Shown: in pieces, positions 1 through 31,065 of the stretch
How the letters are laid out: every line of letters starts with the position of its first letter
Position numbering within the stretch: position 1 is the stretch's first letter
From: Pogonophryne albipinna
Lineage: Eukaryota > Chordata > Actinopteri > Perciformes > Artedidraconidae
Reading direction: 5' to 3'
DNA length: 64,000 bases
Assembly (NCBI GenBank): GCA_028583405.1
Contig: CM053253.1
Span: 6,160,796 to 6,224,795, forward strand
Translations under genes and position numbers: made by a program
Notes under the pieces: generated by a model
Database searches by the model: none
What the model was told of the DNA's origin: nothing
The model's input: only the letters and a program-made list of their open reading frames with translations

Positions 1-20440
<20,440 letters not shown>

Positions 20441-21253
20441 GGGTGGAGTGACTGCTTCAATAGCACGCTGACTCTAATGAAAAGCATTGAGGGGTGCATA
20501 CTGCTGTGTAACTGATTCCTCTCTCTGAAGAGATTAGGCGCTACATTGTTGGTTCAGTTGCTCATTTCCATGAGAGCACAGCCTCCCACCAGCGGCTGCT
20601 CGCCTTTGTTATTTTGAGTTGGAAAACACAGAGCCCAATGTCCCGGGCTTCCTTGTTACCATTGTTTCACAAATAGGCCAAAATGTAGATGTCACGTCAC
20701 AGATGCCCAATAACCTCATTAGCTGCTCTCTGTGAGGCTTTAGAGGCCAAATAATGGATGCATGAACTTCAGTTTGTTCAACTGTAGATGCAGATTCTGC
20801 GTAAAATTCAAATAACAATACGACTCATAAATCCATTTGTTGGAAATGAAACCGTGTCTAGCGATTCTAGAGTTAATAGATGTACTGTAAAGGCATGGGA
20901 AACTCTCAACTGAGTTTAACACTATAAGAAATAGGATAAAAAGGCAACACATGACTTTAACTTCCCCTATTTCTGACTTCCTAACCAGCATACATACACT
21001 TGTAAAAACAAACCAGAATTAAGTTGTATTCTGATAAGTGTTTATAATGAATAAATAAATGAATGGAAAAGAAAGAAAGAACACTTTCGTTCTTGAAGGC
21101 CTCTCGCTCATTGAAACTAATGCACTTAAATAGTACCTGCATGTTTCTTGTTGTTCTTTGTAGCGTTTTAGTTTATTGCACTTATTGGAAGTGACTTTGA
21201 GTATAAGCTAAATACATTTGAAAGTAATACAAAAATATGTTTGTTATAATTGT

Positions 21254-21443
21254 TTTTCTGACATGTCATTTGTTAGACTCTTTTATCCAAAGCGACTAAC
21301 ATACATTCAGTACTGTGTACAATCCCCACAGGAGCAATTTGGGGTGAAGTGTCTCAGGGACACAACGACATGCAGTGGGACTCGAACTTGCTATCCCCTG
21401 ATTCGAAGTGTAGCACACTACCCACTGAGCCACAGCATCCCCA
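21254..21443 (-). mobile_element. tRNA-derived SINE with L2-like tail, second copy
   Basis: Same order as the copy at 5938-6113 when read on the minus strand: tRNA-like head, gtgtccctgagacacttcac body, and a tail whose plus-strand form is CTTTTATCCAAAGCGACTAA. It is more diverged at the head. Confidence 0.7.
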
Positions 21444-24443
21444 TCTGTAATAGATACTTATCTTACTGCCGTGTGCTATGGATTATACATTAATTGTCTC
21501 AATACTACAACTGCAGACTCATAAAGTGCTAATGGTGGAGAAGTTAGTTATTATGTCTTCAACAAACGAGGCCCATGCGGAAAAAACATTCATCTTAAAA
21601 GGAGGAGGTAATTATTTTCAAACTAAACTATTACCTATGAGTACTATAAGAACTTTTCATCTCACTTTGTAACACGAGGAAACTTTTTTTAAACAGCTTG
21701 CAACTCAGAGGAGAAAAGGCAAGTGGCACGATAACGATGTTAGTGATTTAGAAAGCGAGTGAGTATCTCAGTGTGACGCCCTCTATGTGCAGGGACCCTC
21801 ACAGCAATAATAATAAATGTATTTCGTAAGTGCTTTTACAGGTGCTCAAAGTCGCTTTCCAGAGGTAGTGAAAAAGGACAACAATTAAATATAATAAAAG
21901 TCACATTGAAATCGAGCAATAAAACAACAATCACACATTAAAAGGCAGTTTGAAGAGGTGAGTTTGTGTACGGTGTTTGAAGGTGGTGAGGTCAGTCTCT
22001 GATGGGCTGTGGGAGTGAGTTAAACTTACATTTATATAGCGCCTTTCAGGGGGCCCAAGGTCGCTTTACAGACAAACAGTCAGACAAACAAAACAACAAA
22101 TAAACTAGGGCCGAAGGCAGGAGGGGAAGTGGCGAGATAACGATAACGGAAAAACACGAGTAAAACAAAACAACAGTCAGACAAACAACAAATACACTAG
22201 GGGCCGAAGGCAGATGTGTAGGACAGGGTGCAGCGAGCTAACAAGCTGATCTGCAACAACGAGCCCACTGGGGGGAACCGGGCCCCAGCTAACTGAGGGA
22301 TCCTGGGGGCCTCGCACCCACCCAGCGGGGCCCAACACAGGGAGACACCCAGCAGCTGTCACACAGGCCATCAGGGCCCTCACCAACGCCACCTGTCAAT
22401 CACCCAGCGGAGGGCCGTCAATCAAGCTGCGCCCAGGAGGGAGCTGGGGGGCGGGACCTGCTCCGGCCCTAAACAAAGACATACTTACATTTGCAAGCGG
22501 TTTGAGCGCCACTACCGTTTTGAGAGAATGATAGAGTGGTCCTGATAAGAGTGATGACAAAGGACAAAGAGGGGAAGGGGGTCTGGGGGAGAGGGGGTCA
22601 GATAGTGAGGAGGTGGGAGAGCTTGATAACATTCACACTCTGATACATCTCTCCATTTGTGCCCCAGGAAATCTCATTAGGGGCTTCTGCTGGGATTCAC
22701 TGGTCATCTCCTCACTATGCTAACGCTTCAACGCTAGCTTAGCATGATCTTTGTGGGATTTTGATTTGTGGCACTATTTTATTAGTATTTCTATTTGTAT
22801 TCCACTGTAGAGTACTTCATTTTAAATGTAGCTGTAATGAATTGTAATAGTTGTGGTATTTATATTTGATATATCTGTACTATGATCTCTTTTCTAATTG
22901 TTAGTGGACTATTTATTGTTTAATTTGCGTCTGTTGATTGTTATGTATGTACCTGACTGGACTGCACATTTTAAAGCTCACATCTGGCATCAACCATCTC
23001 TTCTTCTTGAGATAAATATATGTTCATGCATCGTCCTTGTTCAATAAAGACATATTATATTTGTACTCTCGCACTTTTTTACTTCTATTTCTTCTTGCAC
23101 TGTTTTTATTTATTTGACGTCTTACGGTGTTTGAGATGCCTGGAACTGCCACACTCACACTCCAGCTATCGTGACAATAAAGCCCTTTGAATCTTGAGTT
23201 TAAATCCTGAAACATGTTGAAAACACACATTTTGTAACCTCTCATTTCTCTTAATACGTCTCAGCTCATTTCATTACGAACGTTAACTCTTCCCCCTCCT
23301 CTGGCTCAGTTTCAATGAGCCTGTGTCAACGTTCTCCTCCTTCAGTATCTGCTGCAGTAACAAATAAATAAACTAACAAGCGATAGGTGTCAAAGACTGT
23401 GGATTCCCTCCAGGCTTTTGTAGTCCCGTTCACACCTTGCCTCCTCCTCGCCTCCTCAGTCCCTTTGTCCGCCTGCAGGTAGGGGACAGCCTGTAATTGA
23501 GGTCACACCTAAGCCTTTTGTCCCGACCTGTTCATTAGCCCGTTGCGTCGTCGTTCTGCATTTTTCTCAAACTAGGGTCTTGCTTCCCTAAGCTGTCTGT
23601 GTTGTGAGTTCAAATATGCAGAGGATCTGTAGATAAAGGAATGTTCACAGGACTATTCCAATACAGAGGAATGGCCCGGGCGTTATCACAGAGAGAGATA
23701 CCTTCATCCTCTCTGCTATCTCTGTGAGCACCGAGGACAATCGTCTTCCATTTGGTCCCTTCTCCTGTAAACGACCGACATCCTAACGGCAAACAGCCCA
23801 AACTGGACCTGTCAGAGCAGGACCCACACCTGCATTGTGGCCGAGCGGCCCGAAGAGGAAGAGATTGAAAAGGAGTCCTAGAAGAAGGACAAAGGCCGCT
23901 TGCCCTGAGCTGTTTGTGTTGTGAGATGTTACTCCTGATGCCATAAGCCTCCTTCTCTTTGCACTCCATTGTTGCTCTTGTTCAAATTTGCTTTAGGTTC
24001 TTTGGACCCCACCCAAATAAATTCCTCCTCTCCCTCCCACCTTTAGCACTTTTTCATCTGAGGATGCTCCAGTTTCAACATTACCAGCTACTTCAATATT
24101 TGTATATATGTTCAATTTAAAAACAAATACTGCCATATGTTTTTATACTAGTATACAATTATGTTATTTGTTTTACTTATGATTAATACCTTGTGTCTGC
24201 CTCTTTTTTTGGCAGGCACACTCTTCTCACTTAAAACTGCACTGAGCTGTGAACCCTAATTTCATTTGATCTCAGGCTTTGTACTGGTGGGTGTCTTGTG
24301 CACTCATCCTTGGCTGAGATTGATATTGAAAGTGGATGAGATTGTTGATGATGCTGGAAATTGTTGATGATATTGGTGATGTTGTTAATGATGACAGGAA
24401 TGATGTCTTGAATGTTGTTGTATTATTGTTGTATTGTTTTAAG

Positions 24444-24500
24444 TGTCGGACCCCAGGAAGAGTAGCTTTTGTCAAGAGCAAAAGCTACTGGGGATCCGAA
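24444..24500 (+). repeat. LINE 3'-tail-like segment with perfect hairpin
   Basis: GTCGGACCCCAGGAAGAG is followed by an 11-bp perfect stem (AGTAGCTTTTG / CAAAAGCTACT, 24461-24471 and 24479-24489) with a 7-nt loop, then GGGGATCC. This layout is familiar from the 3' ends of fish non-LTR elements. No coding part was seen upstream. Confidence 0.45.
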
Positions 24501-25883
24501 GTAAACATAAAACACATTAAAAAAAACTGCACTGTACCGATGGTGAAGCAGCTCAAACTATTATTCTCATTTTTAATTATCCTGTCCCTATTTTTATTTT
24601 TTATGATTAAATGTTTGGTCTACAGATATTTGTATACATATATTTATTTGATTTATATTATTATTGTATTATTATTATTTAATTAATTGAACTATTATTT
24701 ATTCTTATATTACTACTACTATAATTATTATTAATATTATCATTTAATGCATTAAAACATCTGGCCATTTGAGAAGCTTGAACCTTATAATGTTTACATT
24801 TGTTTTACTCTAAACTTAAAAAAACATGTTGTGATTTCATTTAAAAACTTGCATATTGTATTTCTGCTGATCGCCTAATAAAATAACGCCGACTCATTGT
24901 TAGTCTGCAGCCTTTCCTCCAGAGTCACCTGAGTCTCTGATGTTGCATTTAAGTACATGACAGAATTCACACCGGTAGAAATCACATTGTGTGACGTTAC
25001 ACGGCTCTAATTGATGGCCGCTAAGATTTCAAATAAACAAATCACTTCAAGTCGATAATACCTGCTGCAAAAAGCCCCAAAATACATCAGATATCGAGAC
25101 TGTTCTCCCTTCTTATATCGGCAAGCTTATCTTTTCATTACAATCTAAAGTCATTGTGAGAAATGCTGATGTCACACATATAAAGTCAGACTCATGCACA
25201 TGCTCAGATTTATAATTGATAAGTGTTGTGCAAAATGTGAAGCCTAAATATTAAAAATAGAAATAGTTTTGAGTTTGTAAGAATGCAATTTACTTATACA
25301 TAATAATACAAATAATAATACATGTCATTTTTGTAGCGCTTTCCTGGAGCTCAAAGCATGTGCTACGGTCGACAGTGAGGGCCCATACATTTCTTAAGTA
25401 ACAAGTTATGTGAGACGAGTTATGAAAAGCATGTGTAATGATTCTGTTTAGCTTTAAAATATAATAGAAATAAAGCAACTTATTGAGGCTAATCGAAAAT
25501 AGTTATAGTTAAATAAGAACTGTAAAAATAAGCGAGTTACAGCCCACTGCATTTAAAGAATATGATTGGGGACATCTACACTTTTAGGCATCCAAAGAAG
25601 GTACAAGCGAAACTGCAACATAAGGACCATGTATTAAAACACAAAGATTTCAAATGGAATACGTGTAAAGTATGTTTAGGTATCACTGCTGCATGTTTAG
25701 ATGCTTCTCTCCAAAAGCCCCCCCCCCCAGCTCTACACCTCCTGAAACTGTTAATATAATAATCACAATTATGCAAGATAAGAGAGGTGAGTCCCTTGAA
25801 CCCAAACACTGAGCTGAGAGGCTCTTTGAAGGGGGAGGGGGGGGGGGGGAATAAGAAGTGTAATCTTCTCCTCTTATCTCTCT

Positions 25884-25884
<1 letters not shown>

Positions 25885-25944
<60 letters not shown>
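25885..25944. repeat. (AC)n microsatellite
   Basis: About 30 AC units, with a poly-G run at about 25838-25849 beside it. Confidence 0.95.
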
Positions 25945-25946
<2 letters not shown>

Positions 25947-26947
25947 TTATCTCACAATTATCATATACATTAGTCAACACCTGTTTCACTTAACCTGCTT
26001 TAATTAGGGCCATTGAAACGATGCGCTGCACTCAAAACAAAACCATCCGACATGTAAAGGGCAGCTTGTTCACTCAATGACATTTACAAATAAAAAGGTA
26101 TGGCTGCAGGCGTGATGGTAGATGTTATGGTTGCATTAATCGTGTTAACTATTCAGTGGAATAACTTTGAGAAGTTTCGGAGACTGCCACAAACTTGCTT
26201 GGCGACACTTTTACGCAAATGTGCGTAAAAGGTATTTTTCGGGCGTTTATTCGCGTATACTTCATAGTTATTGAGATTGTTCATTTGATTCACAATAACT
26301 ACAGATCTGTAGGTGATGAAGTGTGAGAGGCAGCAGACTGGCGGGATGTTGTTAACTGAGTTCAGGTGACTTTCTTAGCTCTGCAAATTGGTGCTAGACA
26401 TGCCAAAGTGTTAAATTCGTCATTTAAACGACATCAAACATGGTGTGAGTGGTGTGCTGCGACAACTAAATCAAAATGTAATTAACAGAATAAAAAAGAT
26501 TTTAATATATGAAAACATCATGTCCCCATAAGATTGGCTTAGTATTTAAACTTTTAGTTATCGGTGGGCTGGGAAATGTCATTTTATTTTTATTTTGTGC
26601 TGTTAGAAAATAACGAGGAAAACCTAAAGACCTTTTCTATAAAAAAAATATAAGATGTTTAAGATGTTTTTACGTGAAGTTAGTTGTTAGTTTTCCTTCT
26701 TTATTCCTTAGTAAAGCATTTGAATTGAAACTTCTTCTAAAAAAGTCTCTGTGGCGCGATAAGTAGCACATGTTTAGCCTCTCCGCGAAAACGCTAAAAG
26801 GAACAGCGGAGGGCTTCTTTGATGGGATTTGTTGCCAGTGAAAGCTGTGGGTCTTTTGAACGGAGCTGTCAGTCACTACCAGTGGGACCTCCCCCCTTCC
26901 TCCCCCCCCTCCCCACCCCTGCAAACACACGCTGGCAGCTGGCTTGA

Positions 26948-26955
26948 TATAAATA
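26948..26955 (+). promoter_or_regulatory. TATA box of irx7
   Basis: TATAAATA sits 53 bases before the irx7 start codon, after a C-rich stretch. This predicts transcription starting near 26978 and a 5' UTR of about 30 nt. Confidence 0.6.
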
Positions 26956-27007
26956 GATCCAGGAGGCTAGTTGCCACTCAAACTCAAATAGCAGGGACGC
27001 AGGAAAG

Positions 27008-28263
27008 ATGCCCGCATCGCAAAGTGGAATTGGCAGCTTTTTCTTGGAGAGGAACATCAGCATGCCGACTGGATATCAGATCCTGGGTCTGCAGCAGCAG
27101 CAGCAGCAGCAGCAGGCTCAGCACCTGGCCGCCATGGCAGCTGGGATTCCTCTAACTTACTCAGGACTACAGGGATACAACTTCATCCCCTACCCGCACC
27201 ACAGGCACATCACACACATGGTGAGTTGAGAAAGCATTCAAAAATATATAAAGTAGAGTCATAACAACTTAGTTTTAACAAAAACGTGCGTAAAATCTGA
27301 TTTGGAGAAGCTGAACCAGCATTTTTCCGAAAAAGCTTCTTCAAGATTCTATTGTTGTGAAATGTTAGAACTTAAACACTTTTTTTTCCGCATGATCATG
27401 CATTCCCCATATTATGGTGTCAAACGTCACTCATTAAAGTCAATAGACGCCACATCCGTGCGTAATTACGCTCCAAGACTCCTTTCCTCGTCCTTACGTT
27501 CCTTCTCTCTGTTTTCCAGAACAACGGGTTCGACTTGAAGGCCGCTTCTCCATACCACCCCGCTCTCCTGGCTCGTGGGGGGGCTTTCTACACTCCGTAC
27601 CGCCCCGGAGCGGCCGAGGATCCCGGTAGAGTCGCCAAAGTGGCCACAAGAGAGAGCACCGGGGCGCTGAAGGCCTGGCTGAACGAGCACTTGAAAAACC
27701 CGTACCCCACTAAAGGCGAGAAGATCATGCTCGCCATCATCACCAAGATGAGCCTCACGCAGGTCTCCACCTGGTTCGCTAACGCACGGCGACGCCTGAA
27801 GAAGGAGAACCGGGTGAGCTGGGCGTGTAATAAGGGGAAATCAGACGAGGAGGAGGAGGATGATGAGCTGGAGGGAGAGAGCGACGATGCGGATAGTTCA
27901 ATGCAGAACCTGGAGGAGGAAGAGGCTCAGATCGACCCTGCAGACACCGAGGAGAAGCTGTTGGAGAGCCCGGCCTCTGTGGACGCGCGTCTGGAGCCAA
28001 GCAGCGAGCAGGAAGACAGGAAAGAACTTGCACTTGTCAAGAAAGTTGAGAAAAGTGACTCTGATCACACGATATCCGCTTTGGAGAGTAAAGAAATCAG
28101 CCAGAAACCCAAAATCTGGTCTTTAGCTGAGACCGCCACCTCGGAGACTGTGAAGAAACCCCTGGACAGTTTTTACAACCCGGCAGGAAAACTGTGGGCA
28201 GAGTGGGCTTCAAGAAACGGGCTGTTTGTTCCGTCATGCTACAACACTCATGAAGTTGTCTAA
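27008..28263 (+). CDS. irx7: Iroquois-class homeobox transcription factor (irx7-like), complete
   Basis: Two exons, 27008-27220 and 27520-28263, join in phase 0 to give 318 residues. Residues about 110-170 are a TALE homeodomain: helix 1 [20 protein letters not shown] carries the three-residue TALE loop, and helix 3 [16 protein letters not shown] has Ala at position 50 as in Iroquois proteins. A Gln run (residues 34-41), an acidic patch after the homeodomain and the Iroquois motif [13 protein letters not shown] follow. Iroquois proteins bind DNA in the nucleus and pattern neural, eye and heart tissue. The short length and divergent N-terminus fit teleost irx7 rather than irx1-6, which are usually over 400 residues. 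An upstream TATA box and a downstream poly(A) signal support a complete gene. Family certain; irx7 itself likely. Confidence 0.88.
27520..28263 (+). CDS. irx7: irx7-like exon 2 (homeodomain and C-terminus)
   Basis: The acceptor is gttttccag. The exon encodes the whole homeodomain, the acidic region and the C-terminal Iroquois motif, ending TAA at 28261-28263. The intron before it is only 299 bp. Confidence 0.92.
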   Translation, partial: NNGFDLKAASPYHPALLARGGAFYTPYRPGAAEDPGRVAKVATRESTGALKAWLNEHLKNPYPTKGEKIMLAIITKMSLTQVSTWFANARRRLKKENRVSWACNKGKSDEEEEDDELEGESDDADSSMQNLEEEEAQIDPADTEEKLLESPASVDARLEPSSEQEDRKELALVKKVEKSDSDHTISALESKEISQKPKIWSLAETATSETVKKPLDSFYNPAGKLWAEWASRNGLFVPSCYNTHEVV

Positions 28264-28490
28264 GAAAGTATTTAGACACACATTAAGAGACATTTTTCCA
28301 CCTCCTATTGCACTTTAAACTTTCAAACCTCAGGGATTTGGTCGCTTATTCCTGAAGTTTGCAGTGAAATAAATCTGCTCTGAGACCAAAGATTACACAT
28401 GTTATTGTAAATAAATGTAGATGTATTTTTCCACAACAAACATGTAAATTAAATGTCCTTTGTCTATTCATGAAGAAATATTTTTGCTTA

Positions 28491-28496
28491 AATAAA
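28491..28496 (+). terminator. Poly(A) signal of irx7
   Basis: AATAAA 228 bases after the stop codon. Two earlier AATAAA copies (about 28370 and 28410) are alternatives. Confidence 0.5.
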
Positions 28497-28499
28497 ATT

Positions 28500-30768
28500 T
28501 AGCTTCTAGTGAAATTCTGACGTGTGTTTCTGGTGATTTTGCAATGATTGAAAAACTCACTTGCAGCTTTCATTCCTTCTTTTACATAAACAGTGATGAT
28601 CAAATATGAAACTACATTTTTACATGTAATTTGTGTTAATGGTTTCACAGAAGGTAGCATTTTCTTTAAGATCAATTTAAATTCGCATATAAAATTAAAA
28701 TAACAATGATTGGGATTATTTATGTAAATCGGAAAGACCAAACCAAAGCATTTTAATCTTCTCGAATAGGTTTGAGTCCCAGCCATTACACTTTGAACCT
28801 CACATTTTCAGACCTCACATTTTCTTTAAATGATCGTGTTACCCTACTTGATGTATTTATTTCAGCCATTTTATTCACAGTTATTCTACAATTGATTTTA
28901 GATTAGGCAGCAGCAGGTTCACAGGTCTTTTAAAGTCTTTGTAAAGTGTTGGCAGAGGCATTCTTCTTCACTATCAATCGCACATGTGGGTTTCATGTAA
29001 ATTCAAAGGGCTGTACCTCCAATAATCCGGGGATAATGAGAAAGCCCCTGGGAGCGCTGCTGCACCTCTCCATGCAAATCCCTACAAACAGGAACACACA
29101 GAGGACAGATTAGCTCTCATTTGAGCCTCTTCTCTCCCAGGAAACAGATGAATAATAGAATATCATGTAATGGAAGCTCAACATGTTAAGAGTTAGGCCT
29201 AATGATGAAACGTTTCCCTTTACATTTGATATTAACAGTTTTAGCCTGATTAATGACCCCTTTTCTACTCGTTATATTTACATCTTCAGTTAAAATATCA
29301 TTGAGTAGCAGTGGTTTAAAGTAACTAAGTACATTTACATACTGTACCATTTTGAGGTACTTGTACAGCACTTGAGTATTTCCATGTTATGCTACAGTGT
29401 ACTTCTACTCCACTACAATTCAGAGGTAACATCGTGTACTTTTACTCCACTACGTTTATTTAATAGCTTAAATTACTTTGCAGATTTTGATTAATGATGT
29501 GAAATAGAATCAGCACTTAAATCAGACTTTAGTTCCACGTGGAGTAAATTCACAAGCTACCCTGCAGTATACAAAGTCATTCAAACTAGCTGCACCTTTA
29601 CCAGCTTTGAGAACACTTTGATGATCAATCATTATTATCAAAACATATAATATATTATTGGGAAAATGGGCCACTTTGCATAACCAGTACTTTAACTTAT
29701 AGTACTTTAGGTTTATTTTGATGCCAATAAGTTCCTACTTTTGAGTAACATTTTTATTGCAGACTTTTAGTATTCCTACACTCTGGTATTTCTACTTTTA
29801 CTTAAGTACCAGATCTGAGTACTTCTCCCACCTCTGTTGAGCAGTGGAGTAAGTAGTAAAGGTAATAACACACTTTGAGATCAACTTTAATAAAGTGAAG
29901 CTGTAGCACCACCCTGAGGACATCAGATGTAACTACAGCATCATTTATTCAACCGCACGAGGCCTTTGTAAACTATATTTCCAAAGTGTTATAATTAAGT
30001 CAAACGAGGACACACATATAAAGTAAACAAATGTTAAGTTTCAGCGTGACTTACAGTTTCCGAGGATGTCATTTTGTGTCAAGTCCATCACAAAATCCGG
30101 TTTTAAATAATGGACGCTGAATACAACTCAAAAATCTGTACATTTGAAAGTTGAATACTGTATCAAAGGAATCCGGTAATAATTGACCGTAAATAAATGA
30201 ATTTGTTGCTTACAGCAACAGCTTGCAGATGACTCAGCATACTTTTAATGTAGCATTATTTTGAACTTCACACACATTTAGGCAAAAAGGATTGGGCTCA
30301 AGGTGTCGCACATAGAATTAGCATAGGCTACAGGCTATATCACCACAAGGCATTATGGGATTTCTTTTAAGACCCCATTCATAAGACAGACCAGACACAC
30401 TTAACTGTACAAAACTTAAAACTCTGATTGTGTCAAACATTTTACACATTTTTAATGCAAGTAAAAAGCTTAAAAGAACATGCCGATTCAATGCACAATT
30501 ATTATCATAATGAGTTGTGCAAAAAAAAGATGTGAATTTGCAAATAAGCGGATGACATCACAATATAAAGACAGAGAAATGACCACAACTACTTTGTTGA
30601 TTAAAATACTGTAGTGTGCCACACTTTTAGTATTTTGACACTAAAATGTAACATTTCAACACATTACAAGTTATTTCTAACACTAAAGGCAACTATATAC
30701 ATATTAAGAAGAGGAGTGAATTATGTACAAATGGGGCAACAATGCTCAACAATCCTAACTTCAAATAA
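28500..30768. other. Intergenic region between irx7 and cd40 (convergent genes)
   Basis: It contains a hAT-type element (29309-29836). The stretch 28975-29160 is repeat-poor and contains ATGCAAAT. The rest is AT-rich, and the cd40 3' UTR must occupy its right part. Confidence 0.45.
29309..29836. mobile_element. Non-autonomous hAT-type element, 528 bp
   Basis: It begins CAGTGGTTTAAAGTAACTAA and ends AGTACTTCTCCCACCTCTG, the ends of a very common fish hAT family with actttTACTTAAGTA subterminal repeats. Flanks ttgagtag (29301-29308) and ttgagcag (29837-29844) match at 7 of 8. A fragment of the same family lies at about 54066-54215. Confidence 0.8.
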
Positions 30769-31065
30769 TCAACTATTATCTGAGTTCAGCAGTGGCAGAT
30801 CGCATGTCAATGTGTGTGGTTGTGATTCCTGTCGGGAGAGTTTTGACGAGATCCCAATGTCTTGAGTCACAACGTTTCCATTATCAGAGAAAAGGCCATC
30901 TGATGCATTCTCGTAGCTCGGATGATCCTCGTTTTCCTCGGGTACTCCAGCGCCCTCCTCCTGCGGGTGGGACAGCAGCTCTTCTTCTGCAGTCGGCTGT
31001 GTCATGTCAACTGTGGTCTCTCTCAGCAGCTCCCTATTTTCTCCCCAACACGATTGAAAACAGCC
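30769..31065 (-). CDS. cd40: cd40-like last exon: cytoplasmic signalling tail
   Basis: 98 codons and TGA. It holds HPQEEG (fits P-x-Q/E-E for TRAF2/3), VPEENED (fits P-x-E-x-x-acidic for TRAF6) and a SYENAS tyrosine. It ends LPLLNSDNS. Confidence 0.85.
   Translation of the reverse strand, partial: GCFQSCWGENRELLRETTVDMTQPTAEEELLSHPQEEGAGVPEENEDHPSYENASDGLFSDNGNVVTQDIGISSKLSRQESQPHTLTCDLPLLNSDNS

Noticed and set aside
27779..28033. Minus-strand frames antisense to irx7 exon 2
   Set aside because: They are shadows of the homeodomain and acidic coding sequence.
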